From positions 1 through 41,219 of the forward strand of contig NZ_MZMV01000059.1 in assembly GCF_002210435.1 (NCBI RefSeq): DNA of 41,219 nucleotides. Reading direction: 5' to 3'. The position numbers and the translations under genes are program-made. Shown one piece after another: positions 1-8,150 of the stretch. Under the pieces are notes generated by a model. It did no database searches and had not been told where the DNA came from. It saw only the letters and a list, made by a program, of their open reading frames with translations. This DNA comes from Micromonospora wenchangensis. GTDB lineage: Bacteria > Actinomycetota > Actinomycetes > Mycobacteriales > Micromonosporaceae. Within the stretch, counting starts at the first letter, position 1. The number at the start of each line of letters is the position of its first letter.

Positions 1-59
1 CCCGACCGTCCCGGCACCCCGCGCGACGCCGGGCAGGACGCGTCGGCTAGGAACATCGC

Positions 60-1619
60 ATGCCCCGCTACCTGCTGTTTCCCGGCCGACATCACCTGCT
101 GACCCGGTTCCAGGCCGACTATCTGCACCGGCTCGCCACCGCCGGTGACCACGACACCCCGGACGGCGACCGGGCCACCGGGGACGACGGGGTGACCGTG
201 GTGTGGGCGGTCACCTCGGCCAACCACGAGAACACCCGCCGCAACCCGGTCCCCTACCACCGGCGGGAGGCGGCGATCGAACGGTTCAGCGTGCTGGCCG
301 GGCTGCGGTCGGTGGTGGTGCCGGTCTTCGACACCGCCGAGACCGACAGGTTCGCCGAGGTGACGCTCAAGAACGTGGCGGCCGCCGCCGGCCTGGACCT
401 GACCCCGGCGAACACCGTGGTCGCCTGTTCGACGCCGCAGGTCGCCGCCATGTACGCGAGGCTGGGGTTCCCCATCGCCGGGGTGGAGGCCGACGTCGAC
501 CCGGCACCGGCCCGGCCCTGGGACGTGCTGCTGCGGCTGGCCGCCGACGACCCGTCCTGGCGGGAGCTGGCCCACCCGGCGACCCTCGACGTGTACTCCC
601 GCTACCGGCTCGACGACCTGGTCCGTTCGGTGGTCAACGATCCGGTCGTCGGGGACGAGGGCGGGCTGACCGCCACCCGCGACTACCGGACGTACGCCGA
701 GGCGTTCGCCGACGCGGCGCAGCGCAAGTGGGCGGCGGTGCGCGAGCACGTGCGGCCCGGCCGGATCGTCGACGTCGGCTGCGGCGCGGGCGCGGTGCTG
801 GAGCTGGCCGACCGGGAGCCGGCGCTGCGGGAGAGCGACCTGATCGGGGTCGAGGTGGCCCGGCACCTGTACGAGGAGTGCGTGCACAAGAAGGCGCAGG
901 GGGTCTTCACCAACCCGAACGTCTTCTTCTACCGCCGCAACGTGCTCGGCGGGGCGGTGTTCGCGCCCCGCTCGGTGGACACCACGATGACCTTCGCGCT
1001 GACCCACGAGATCTGGTCCTACGGCGACCGGATGGCGTCGCTGCGCCGGTTCGTGCAGGCCATCTACGACCACACGGTGCCCGGCGGGGTGTGGATCAAC
1101 AGTGACGTCTGCGGGCCGGACGGCCGGGACCTGACGGTACGGCTGCGGCTGTCGACGACCGACGGGGCGAACCCGGCCCGGCCCCGCGAGGATCTGGCGT
1201 CACTGCCGGCCGACCAGGTGGCCGCGCACCTCGCCGGGCTGTCCACGCGGGCCCGGCTGGACCAGTTCGCCGTCGACTACCGGTTCCCGTTCGGGTTCCG
1301 CCCGGTCGACGACGGCACCGGCGCGGTGGTCGAGCTGCCGCTCGGCGCGGCGATGGACTTCCTCACCCGCAAGGACTACACCGACAACTGGTTGTCCGAG
1401 ACGCAGGAGGAGTTCTGCGGGCTGGAGTGGGCCGACTGGAAGGCCCTGCTGGCCGACGTGGGGTTCGAGGTCGACCCGGCCAGCGGTCCGTACCGCAACG
1501 ACTGGATCGTCACCCACCGGCTCGCGCCGACCGCGGCGCTGTCGACCGTGGAGGGGGCGCCGCTGGACTGGCCGGTGACGCACGTGCTGCTGGTCGCCCG
1601 CCGGCCGGTCAACACCTGA
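60..1619 (+). CDS. Nucleotidyltransferase-like / class I SAM methyltransferase fusion protein
   Basis: The 519-residue product has two parts. Residues about 230-350 form a class I SAM-dependent methyltransferase core: motif I is visible as IVDVGCGAGAV (236-246), and an acidic GVEVA strand end follows at about 263-267. Residues 1-160 look like a Rossmann-type nucleotidyltransferase. The GRHHLLTRFQ start and the TSANHENTRRNPVPYHRRE stretch (52-70) resemble the HxGH region and the SAQ.SHT..NPF..GER motif of NadM-type NMN adenylyltransferases, but the HxGH motif is degenerate. No substrate can be named. The ATG at 60 has no Shine-Dalgarno sequence; a TAGGAA hexamer at 48-53 lies 6 nt upstream, so a leaderless mRNA is likely. 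The next gene is convergent. The methyltransferase call is firm; the N-terminal call is inference. Confidence 0.8.
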   Translation: MPRYLLFPGRHHLLTRFQADYLHRLATAGDHDTPDGDRATGDDGVTVVWAVTSANHENTRRNPVPYHRREAAIERFSVLAGLRSVVVPVFDTAETDRFAEVTLKNVAAAAGLDLTPANTVVACSTPQVAAMYARLGFPIAGVEADVDPAPARPWDVLLRLAADDPSWRELAHPATLDVYSRYRLDDLVRSVVNDPVVGDEGGLTATRDYRTYAEAFADAAQRKWAAVREHVRPGRIVDVGCGAGAVLELADREPALRESDLIGVEVARHLYEECVHKKAQGVFTNPNVFFYRRNVLGGAVFAPRSVDTTMTFALTHEIWSYGDRMASLRRFVQAIYDHTVPGGVWINSDVCGPDGRDLTVRLRLSTTDGANPARPREDLASLPADQVAAHLAGLSTRARLDQFAVDYRFPFGFRPVDDGTGAVVELPLGAAMDFLTRKDYTDNWLSETQEEFCGLEWADWKALLADVGFEVDPASGPYRNDWIVTHRLAPTAALSTVEGAPLDWPVTHVLLVARRPVNT

Positions 1620-1641
1620 TCAGGCGGCGGAGGGACGGAAG

Positions 1642-1673
1642 GCCGGGGGCGGGAGGGATCCCCCGCCCCCGGC
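1642..1673. terminator. Bidirectional GC-rich hairpin terminator
   Basis: Perfect 12-bp stem (1642-1653 pairing with 1662-1673) with an 8-nt loop. It lies between the stop codons of two convergent genes. There is no U-tract, as is common for actinobacterial terminators. Confidence 0.75.
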
Positions 1674-1692
1674 ACCGCCGTCAGGGGCCGGA

Positions 1693-2583
1693 TCAGGACA
1701 GGAACTTGTCCAGCGCGGCCTCGATGGTGCCGCTGTCCGGCGCCGCGTACGCCTTCATCGTCGTCTTGTTGTACGAGATGAAGCTCGGGCACCGGGTCGC
1801 CGGGGCGTTGACGACCCCGCCGTCGCCGATCTTCTCCGCGGTCTTCGCCGCGTAGAAGGTCAGCTGGTAGCGCGAGGAGATGTAGGAGACGCTGACGTTC
1901 TTGCCGTCGCTCGCCTTGTAGTCGCACTGCTTGGGCGCGCCCTCGCTGCCCGGGACCATCGACATGCAGCCGACCACCGAGACCGTGGCGAAGTCGGCCG
2001 ACTTGGCGTAGTACCGCTTGTCGGAGCCGACGATCTTCGACGACCAGAACGTCGGCCGCTCCGGGTTGTTGGAGAAGACGTACGCCTTGGCGGTGGCCGG
2101 GCCGCTGTAGGTGGCCGCGTTGAGGATCGGGCTGCCGTCGCAGACCGCGGACATGTCGCTGGAGTAGCGCGCGGTCACCGCGTTGTTGTTGTTCGGCTGC
2201 TCGGTGGGCGGCTCGGACGGCTGCGGGGTGGACGAGGTGTCCGTGCCGGGCCCCGGGTCGGCGGCGGTCGCGCTCGGCGTCGGGGTCGGGTCGGGCTCGT
2301 CGTCGTTGCCGACCAGGGCGAGCCCGATGCCGGCGCCGCAGAGCGCGAGGATGAGGACCACCGCGCCGATGATGAGGCCGATGACCAGGCCCCGGTTCGA
2401 CTTCTGCGGCGGCACGGGAACACCGAACTGCGGGGCCTGGCCGAACTGCGGGGCCTGACCGTACTGCGGGGCCTGGCCGGGCTGGCCGTACGCCGGGTAG
2501 CCGGCGGACGGGGCCGGTGGCCCGCTCCACGGGGTGACGTTCGGATCCGGCTGTTCTCCGTACGGAGGGTGACTGTTGCTCAT
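1693..2583 (-). CDS. Proline/glutamine-rich single-pass membrane protein with extracytoplasmic domain
   Basis: 296 residues, family not recognised. The first 60 residues are Pro/Gln/Tyr-rich and cytoplasmic by topology, with a QAPQ(Y/F)G tandem repeat at 37-54 that is also visible as a DNA repeat at about 2425-2475. One hydrophobic helix (65-92) follows, then a Thr/Pro/Ser-rich linker (95-130) and a C-terminal domain (135-296) with four cysteines (C147, C207, C220, C265) that could form two disulfides outside the cell. The N-terminal Pro-rich/TM layout is common in actinobacterial surface proteins of unknown role. The ATG at 2583 has an AAGGG ribosome site 8 nt upstream. It stands alone, convergent with the methyltransferase gene. 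Confidence 0.75.
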   Translation of the reverse strand: MSNSHPPYGEQPDPNVTPWSGPPAPSAGYPAYGQPGQAPQYGQAPQFGQAPQFGVPVPPQKSNRGLVIGLIIGAVVLILALCGAGIGLALVGNDDEPDPTPTPSATAADPGPGTDTSSTPQPSEPPTEQPNNNNAVTARYSSDMSAVCDGSPILNAATYSGPATAKAYVFSNNPERPTFWSSKIVGSDKRYYAKSADFATVSVVGCMSMVPGSEGAPKQCDYKASDGKNVSVSYISSRYQLTFYAAKTAEKIGDGGVVNAPATRCPSFISYNKTTMKAYAAPDSGTIEAALDKFLS

Positions 2584-3065
2584 CTGAAGCCCTTATCGCT
2601 GTCGACGGTACCCAGGCACTGGATCATCGGTCAGGGTAGTGAGCGGCACAAACCGAGGCGCTCGTTGTCGGACGGCAACGAACCCCGGCCGACCACGGGC
2701 GGGTGGGCACCGGCTACGTTCCGTGGCGAGATGCGATCCGTCCGGCCGCCCACCGGCCCGTCGCGGGTGGCTTCGGCAGCAAATGTGGGGCGCGGAAAAG
2801 GGATTCCGCCCGGAACGCGCCTTCCGTGCCGGAGACCGCGAGAAGGGTTCACAATGTGACGTAGATCATGCATCACGATCTCGACAAGCGCGACGACCAC
2901 TCCAACCGCCGACGTGGCGCGGATCTCCCACCCACCCGCTACATATCGATGTTCATCACATCGAAGTATGGGCATGTAGCGGTGGCTCGGCTTATCGTGA
3001 GGCTCATGAAAAGGTCCCGCACGTCCCGGCGGGCACCCCACGTCCACCGCACGAGGAGGCGGCCC
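2584..3065. promoter_or_regulatory. Divergent intergenic region upstream of the membrane protein and GH43 genes
   Basis: 482 bp without a gene. The half next to the GH43 gene is noticeably less GC-rich. It holds a short perfect dyad TCACA-A-TGTGA (2849-2859), the 7-5-7 inverted repeat described separately (2946-2964), and a possible -10 hexamer TATCGT (2993-2998) about 70 bp before the GH43 start. No convincing -35 was seen. No open frame here has plausible coding character. Confidence 0.5.
2946..2964. promoter_or_regulatory. Inverted repeat, candidate operator of the GH43 gene
   Basis: TCGATGT (2946-2952) and ACATCGA (2958-2964) are perfect 7-bp arms separated by 5 nt. The site is about 30 bp upstream of the putative -10 (2993-2998), which suits a regulator site. 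Aligned on its first CG, it matches only about 10 of 16 positions of the LacI-type operator found at 13265, so the same repressor is possible but not shown. Confidence 0.45.
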
Positions 3066-4535
3066 ATGCCTGCCGCGCCCCACCCCACCACCCTCCGCCG
3101 GATCGTCCTCGCCCTCGCCGCCTGCGTGGCCGTGCTCGCCCCGCTGACCCTCACCGCCCCCGCCGCGCGGGCCGCACCCGTCACCGTGGTCAACGGCACG
3201 CAGTTCACCGACACCGCCGGCGCCGGCGTGCACGCCCACGGCGGCGGCATGATCAAGGTGGGCGACTACTACTACTGGTTCGGCGAGAACCGCAACGACA
3301 ACAACACCTTCCGGTACGTGTCGGTCTACCGCTCGACCGACCTGCGCACCTGGGAGTTCCGCAACAACGTGCTCACCCAGTCCTCGGCCGGTGAGCTGGC
3401 GACGGCGAACATCGAACGCCCCAAGGTGATCTACAACGCCGGCACCGGCCAGTACGTGCTCTGGATGCACTGGGAGAACGGCGTCGACTACAACCAGGCC
3501 CGGGTCGCCGTGGCCACCTCCAGCACGGTCGACGGCAACTACCGCTACCTGGGCAGCTTCCGGCCGCTGGGCCACGACTCCCGGGACCAGACGGTGTTCC
3601 GCGACGACGACGGCACCGCGTACCTGATCTCGGCCACCCGCAACAACGCCGACCTGAACATCTACCGGCTCACCGCCGACTACACCGGGGTCGCGTCGCT
3701 GGTGCGGACGCTGTGGCCGGACAACTACCGCGAGGCCCCGGCGATGTTCAAACGCAACGGGGTCTACTTCCTGGTCACCTCGGGAGCCACCGGCTGGTCG
3801 CCCAACCAGGGCCGGTACGCCACCGCCAGCAGCGTCGGCGGCACCTGGACCAACCCGACCAACTTCGCCGACGGCACCACCTACGACTCCCAGTCGGCGT
3901 ACGTGCTGCCGGTGCAGGGCAGCGCCGCCACCTCGTACCTCTACCTCGGCGACCGGTGGGCCGGCGCGACGGGCGGCCCGGTCAACCAGTCCCGGTACGT
4001 CTGGCTGCCGCTGAACTTCCCCACCGCCACCTCGCTGACCATGAGCTGGTACCCGCAACTCACCATCGACACCGCCACCGGAGTGGTCTCCGGGGTCAAC
4101 GGCGGCTACGCCTTCGACTCACTGCGCGCCCGGCACAGCGGCAAGTGCCTGGACGTGCTCGACCGGTCCACCGCCGACGCCGCCGCCGTGGCCCAGTACG
4201 CCTGCAACAGCGGCACCAACCAGCAGTGGCAGCTCCGCGACGCCGGCTCCGGCTACGTCCAGATCGTCGCCCGGCACAGCGACAAGTGCCTCACCGTGGC
4301 CGGCGGGTCCACCGCCGACAGCGCCGCGGTGCAGCAGTTCGGCTGCCAGTCGGGGCGTACCGACCAGCAGTGGCAGGTCCGCGACGCGGGCTCCGGCTAC
4401 GTCCAGTTCGTGGCCCGGCACAGCGGCAGGTGCCTCGACGTCACCGGCTACTCCACCGCCGACGGCGCCCGGGTGATCCAGTACACCTGCGGCACCGGTG
4501 CCAACCAGCAGTGGCAGCGCGTCGGCGTCGCCTGA
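3066..4535 (+). CDS. Secreted GH43 glycosidase with C-terminal ricin-type lectin, probable exo-beta-1,3-galactanase
   Basis: 489 residues from the ATG at 3066, chosen because GAGGAGG (3053-3059) lies 6 nt upstream and a signal peptide (1-36, cut near ARA-AP) then begins the protein. An in-frame ATG at 3006 is possible. The catalytic domain (40-345) is a five-bladed GH43 propeller. HAHGGGMIKVGDYYYWFGE (57-75) resembles the subfamily that includes exo-beta-1,3-galactanases, which lack the usual aspartate general base. E223 (YREAPAM) is the likely acid, D174 (DQTVFRDDDG) the pKa modulator, and Q276 (DSQSAY) sits where that subfamily uses Gln. Three QxW beta-trefoil repeats (355-485, QQW at 386, 434 and 481) form a CBM13 galactose-binding module. 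Expected role: extracellular trimming of beta-1,3-galactan backbones. The subfamily is inferred. Confidence 0.88.
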   Translation: MPAAPHPTTLRRIVLALAACVAVLAPLTLTAPAARAAPVTVVNGTQFTDTAGAGVHAHGGGMIKVGDYYYWFGENRNDNNTFRYVSVYRSTDLRTWEFRNNVLTQSSAGELATANIERPKVIYNAGTGQYVLWMHWENGVDYNQARVAVATSSTVDGNYRYLGSFRPLGHDSRDQTVFRDDDGTAYLISATRNNADLNIYRLTADYTGVASLVRTLWPDNYREAPAMFKRNGVYFLVTSGATGWSPNQGRYATASSVGGTWTNPTNFADGTTYDSQSAYVLPVQGSAATSYLYLGDRWAGATGGPVNQSRYVWLPLNFPTATSLTMSWYPQLTIDTATGVVSGVNGGYAFDSLRARHSGKCLDVLDRSTADAAAVAQYACNSGTNQQWQLRDAGSGYVQIVARHSDKCLTVAGGSTADSAAVQQFGCQSGRTDQQWQVRDAGSGYVQFVARHSGRCLDVTGYSTADGARVIQYTCGTGANQQWQRVGVA

Positions 4536-4543
4536 GCACGCCC

Positions 4544-4583
4544 CGTCCGCCGTCCCGCCTCCCGCAGGCCGGGACGGCGGACG
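4544..4583 (+). terminator. Hairpin terminator after the GH43 gene
   Basis: Perfect 14-bp stem (4544-4557 with 4570-4583) and a 12-nt loop, starting 8 nt after the stop codon. No U-tract. Confidence 0.75.
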
Positions 4584-4654
4584 ACCACCGCCCCGCACCC
4601 CACCAGCACCGGAACCCGGTGTGACGATTCCCTCACCCCGCGTGGTCTTCCGGC

Positions 4655-4683
4655 GACGTCTACTGGACCGGACAACAGACGTC
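4655..4683. promoter_or_regulatory. Paired GACGTC boxes upstream of the XRE gene
   Basis: GACGTCT (4655-4661) and AGACGTC (4677-4683) form a 7-15-7 inverted repeat. Each arm contains the self-complementary GACGTC, the two being 23 bp apart, about two helical turns. It ends 16 nt before the GTG at 4700, so it overlaps the likely promoter or leader. This may be an autoregulatory operator. Confidence 0.45.
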
Positions 4684-4699
4684 CTCGCGGGGGTACGGG

Positions 4700-5827
4700 G
4701 TGCGGGACAACACGCAGGAACAGCTCCACCGGCTCCGGTCACTGCGGACCGCCGCCGGACTGACCATCGAGGAACTCGCCGCCCGGTCCGGGGTGAGCGT
4801 CCGCACCATCGGCGGGATCGAGCGACACACGATCCGCCGCCCGCACCCCGGCACCCTGCGGGCGCTGGGCACCGCCCTGGGCCTGGACGGACCCGGCACC
4901 GGCCGGCTCCGCGCCGCCGACGAGCAGGTCGGCGGGGTCACCGGGCTGCCCGGGGTGACGCCCCACTTCACCGGACGCCACGCCGACCTCGCCTGGCTGA
5001 CCGCCCGGCTGGGCCACAGCCGGGCGGTGCAGCTGATCGGCCTGCCCGGGGTGGGCACGACGACGCTGGCCGTCCAGGCGGCCACCCGGCTGGCCGACCG
5101 GTTCCCCGACGGGGTGCGCTTCCTCGGCCCGGTCGGGGACGCCACCGCCGCCACGATCGCGCGACGGCTGCTACCGGCCGCCGCGCCGGCGTCGACCGGA
5201 TCGGACCCGGTGGCCCTTGGGGCGTACCGCGACCTGGTGCGCGCCCGGCGGATGCTGGTGGTGCTGGACGGCGTCCGGGCCACCCGCCAGGTCGGGCCGC
5301 TGCTCCCCGCGGACGCCGCCGCCGTCACCCTGGTCACCGGTGGCCCGCCGCTGGCGGAACTGCCGGAGGCCGACCGACGGCTGGTGCCGCCGCTGCCGCC
5401 GGCCGACGCGCGGGCCGCGCTGACCGCCATGGTGGAGGGCAGCACCCCCGCCCCGGCGGTGGCCGAACTGGCCGCCTGCTGCGCCGGCCTGCCGCTGGCC
5501 CTGCGGGTGACCGCGAACCGGCTGCTGACCCGGCCGCAGTGGAGCGCGCAGTGGCTCATCGACCGGTTGACCCGGCCGGACCGGGTGCTCGGCGCGCTGG
5601 TCGCCGGTGACCTGTCGGTCCGCGACGCCTTCGAGCGGGCGTACGCCGGGTTGCCGTCGCCGGCCCGGCGCGCCCTGCGGCTGCTGCCCCGGCTGGTCGG
5701 GCCCGCGCCCGCCGAGGCGGGGTTCCTCGATCTGGCCGAACGGGGCTGGCTCACCCCCGGCCGGGACCACCGATACCGGCCGCATCCGCTGGTCAACGCC
5801 TTCGCCCGGGTGGTGCCCGGCACCTGA
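4700..5827 (+). CDS. XRE-family HTH / NB-ARC-like regulator with degenerate ATPase motifs
   Basis: 375 residues from a GTG. An XRE helix-turn-helix (8-65; LTIEELAARSGVSVRTIGGIE) is followed by a P-loop NTPase domain of the NB-ARC/STAND type (90-330). The Walker A motif reads GLPGVGTTT (114-122), with Thr in place of the invariant Lys at 120. Walker B is LVVLDG (186-191), with Gly where a second acidic or Asn residue is usual. The sensor stretch is VTGG rather than TSR. The PLALRVT motif (264-270) is kept. The TPR-type C-terminal half found in the neighbouring paralogue is absent. It is therefore probably a DNA-binding protein with an inactive or weakened nucleotide switch. It is convergent with its paralogue, the stop codons being 3 bp apart. 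Target genes are unknown; the flanking glycosidase genes are candidates. Confidence 0.82.
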   Translation: MRDNTQEQLHRLRSLRTAAGLTIEELAARSGVSVRTIGGIERHTIRRPHPGTLRALGTALGLDGPGTGRLRAADEQVGGVTGLPGVTPHFTGRHADLAWLTARLGHSRAVQLIGLPGVGTTTLAVQAATRLADRFPDGVRFLGPVGDATAATIARRLLPAAAPASTGSDPVALGAYRDLVRARRMLVVLDGVRATRQVGPLLPADAAAVTLVTGGPPLAELPEADRRLVPPLPPADARAALTAMVEGSTPAPAVAELAACCAGLPLALRVTANRLLTRPQWSAQWLIDRLTRPDRVLGALVAGDLSVRDAFERAYAGLPSPARRALRLLPRLVGPAPAEAGFLDLAERGWLTPGRDHRYRPHPLVNAFARVVPGT

Positions 5828-5830
5828 CGC

Positions 5831-8083
5831 TCAACCGGCCCCGGACAACTCGGCGAGCAGGTCGCCGGCCCGGCGGGCCAGATCCGGGTCGTCACAGTCG
5901 TCGGCCAACCCGATCGCCCGCGCCAGGTACGCCGGGGCCGGCCGGGTCGCCCCGGTACGGCGCAGCGCCTCCACCAGCTCCACCAGGGCCAGCGCCTCGA
6001 TCGCCGGCATCGCGCTCGCGCGTAACCCGGCCACGGCCTCCCGCCGGACCGCGACGCACTCCGGCCACCGGCCGAGGGCGGCGAGGTCGTCGCCGATGCG
6101 TCGGCAGGTCAACGCGTCGGTGGAGGCCCGGGCGAAGGCCGCGATCGGGTGGCGCGGATCGCGCAGCAACCGTCGTGTCCGCTCGTGCACCCGCAGCGCC
6201 TCGGTGGGTCTGCCCAGCGCCAGGAGGGAGGACCCGAGGGAGGCCATCGCCTGCGGCAGCCCCTCCGGGTCGGCCGCGCGGCGCAGCATCACCCAGGCCC
6301 GCTGCCGGTGCCGCAGCGCCGCCGCGTGCTCGCCCAGCCCGGTGTGGCCGCTGGCGGCGTAGAGCAGTGCCCAGCCCTGCTGGGCCGGGTCGCCCGCGCG
6401 GACGGCCCGGTCCAGCGCCCGGGTGGCGGTGGCGACGCTGCGCGCGTACTCGCGTTGGCAGATCGCCTGGGCCCAGGACAGGTAGTTGAGGTGGACCGCC
6501 TCGGTGCGGGGGTCGCCCAGCCGGGCGGCGGAGTCGGCGGACCACCGGAAGACCTCCGGCCAGACGTCGAGGTGCACCCGGCTGTCGGAGAACCAGTGCA
6601 GCGCGTCGACGGTGTCCACCACCTGCCCGTGCAGGCCCTCGGCGGCGGCGGAGCGCAGCGCCGCGAACCAGTTGCCCCGCTCGGCGTCGAGCCAGCCGGC
6701 CGCCGCCGTCCGGTCCGGGAACTCCGTCGGCGACGCCGGTCCGCCCGGCTCGAAGTGCTGCCCGGCGGCCGTGGTGCGGGCCAGCCACCAGCGCATCAGG
6801 GTGGTCCGCAACGGGCCGGTCGTCGCCGGCTCCTCGGCGGTCATCCGGTCGGCGGCGAACTCCCGGACCAGGTCGTGCAGCCCGTACCGGTCCGCCGGCA
6901 CGGCGGCCACCAGGCCGCTCTCGACCAGGGCCTCCAGCCGCCGCTCGGTCTCCTCGACGTCGGCGTCGCCGACCACGGCGACCGGGTCCGGGCCGAAGTC
7001 CGGGCCGGGCATCAGGGACAGCCGCCGGAAGGTGCGCCGCAGGTCCACCCCGAGCCGCCGGTACGACAGGCTCAGCGCGGTGTGGATGCCGGCGGCCCCG
7101 GCGTCGATCACCGTGAGCCGGGCCTGTTCGCCGGTGAACCGTCGGTTCAGCTCCCCCACCGACAGCCCCGGCTCGTCGGACAGCCGTTGCCCGGTGACGC
7201 GCAGGGCGAGCGGCATGTGTCCACAGTGCCGGGCCAGCTCCGCCCACCCGGTCGGGTCGGCGACGGCGTCGGGCGCGGCGATGGCCCGCAGCATCGCGGT
7301 CGACTCCTCGGCCGGCAGCGGTTCCAGGGACAGCCACCGGGCGGCGTCCAGGCCGCTGAGCCGTCGCCTGCTGGTGAACAGCACGAGACCCGGCCCGGCC
7401 CCGGGCAGCAGCGGCCTCGCCTGGGCCTCGTCGGCGGCGTTGTCCCACACCACCAGGGCCCGGCGCTGGCAGAGCACCGACCGGTAGGCCGTGGCCCGCT
7501 CGTCGAGCCCGGCGGGAATGCGCCGTTCGGGCACCCCGAGGGCGCGCAACAGCAGGTGCAGCGCCTCGCCGGGCGGCAGGGGGACGTCGTCCATGCCGCG
7601 CAGGTCGACGAAGAACCGGCCGTCGGGGAACTCCGGGGCCAGGTCGGTCGCGGCCCGTGCCGCGAGGCTGGTCTTGCCCACCCCGGCGGGCCCGGTGACG
7701 ACGGCCACGGTGGCCTGCTGCCGGTCGCCCGGCGGCCGGCGTGCGAGGTCGCCGAGGGCACCCAGCGTCGCCGAACGGCCGGTGAAGTGGCGCGGCGGGT
7801 CGGGCGGCTCGCAGCCGGCGGGTCGGGCGGAGGTGGCCTCGACCAGCCGGCGGCGGGCGTCGTCCGGCACGTCGAGGACGTCACACAGGACGGTCAGGGT
7901 ACGCCGCTGCGGGCGGCGGACCCGGTCGCGCTCGATGTCGCTGATCGCCCGGACACTGATCCCGCAGCGCTCGGCGAGCCCCTCGATCGACAGGCCCGCC
8001 GCCAGCCGGTGGGCCCGCAGCACGGTGCCCAGCGACGGCTGTGCGGGTGTGCTCGGTATCGGGTTCACCGGGCACACCCTCAC
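5831..8083 (-). CDS. XRE-family HTH / NB-ARC / TPR transcriptional regulator (STAND type)
   Basis: 750 residues from a GTG at 8083. Order of domains: XRE helix-turn-helix (18-72), NB-ARC ATPase (98-about 400) and a long helical, TPR-like C-terminus (about 440-750). The ATPase is intact: Walker A GPAGVGKTS (131-139), Walker B ALVVWDNA (209-216), sensor LFTSRR (235-240) and MPLALRVTG (290-298). STAND regulators of this kind bind DNA after a nucleotide-gated, ligand- or partner-dependent change. It shares RRP.R.TL, the P.HFTGR linker and the PLALRVT motif with the shorter convergent protein, so the two are paralogues. A repeated GATCACCGACC element lies just upstream of its start and may be its own operator. 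The regulated function cannot be read from sequence. Confidence 0.88.
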   Translation of the reverse strand: MRVCPVNPIPSTPAQPSLGTVLRAHRLAAGLSIEGLAERCGISVRAISDIERDRVRRPQRRTLTVLCDVLDVPDDARRRLVEATSARPAGCEPPDPPRHFTGRSATLGALGDLARRPPGDRQQATVAVVTGPAGVGKTSLAARAATDLAPEFPDGRFFVDLRGMDDVPLPPGEALHLLLRALGVPERRIPAGLDERATAYRSVLCQRRALVVWDNAADEAQARPLLPGAGPGLVLFTSRRRLSGLDAARWLSLEPLPAEESTAMLRAIAAPDAVADPTGWAELARHCGHMPLALRVTGQRLSDEPGLSVGELNRRFTGEQARLTVIDAGAAGIHTALSLSYRRLGVDLRRTFRRLSLMPGPDFGPDPVAVVGDADVEETERRLEALVESGLVAAVPADRYGLHDLVREFAADRMTAEEPATTGPLRTTLMRWWLARTTAAGQHFEPGGPASPTEFPDRTAAAGWLDAERGNWFAALRSAAAEGLHGQVVDTVDALHWFSDSRVHLDVWPEVFRWSADSAARLGDPRTEAVHLNYLSWAQAICQREYARSVATATRALDRAVRAGDPAQQGWALLYAASGHTGLGEHAAALRHRQRAWVMLRRAADPEGLPQAMASLGSSLLALGRPTEALRVHERTRRLLRDPRHPIAAFARASTDALTCRRIGDDLAALGRWPECVAVRREAVAGLRASAMPAIEALALVELVEALRRTGATRPAPAYLARAIGLADDCDDPDLARRAGDLLAELSGAG

Positions 8084-8084
8084 A

Positions 8085-8150
8085 GATCACCGACCCGCGG
8101 TGCCAGACATGGACCAGTGACTTACCGCATGGGTCGGATCACCGACCATG
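8085..8150 (-). promoter_or_regulatory. Repeated dyad element upstream of the STAND regulator
   Basis: GATCACCGACC occurs twice in the same orientation, at 8085-8095 and 8137-8147, 52 bp apart (about five helical turns). The distal copy is part of an inverted repeat GGTCGG-ATCA-CCGACC (8132-8147), which extends by CAT/ATG if one base is bulged (8128-8150). The proximal copy abuts the start codon of the regulator gene. This fits an autoregulatory operator; the binding protein is inferred. Confidence 0.45.

Noticed and set aside
2849..2859. CRP-like TCACA-A-TGTGA site
   Set aside because: Arms are too close for a CRP/Crp-Fnr site, which needs about 6 bp between TGTGA halves; noted only as a dyad.
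4129..4528. Repetitive DNA in the GH43 gene considered as a repeat array or CRISPR
   Set aside because: The periodicity is the three QxW lectin repeats at protein level; no identical direct repeats with unique spacers.
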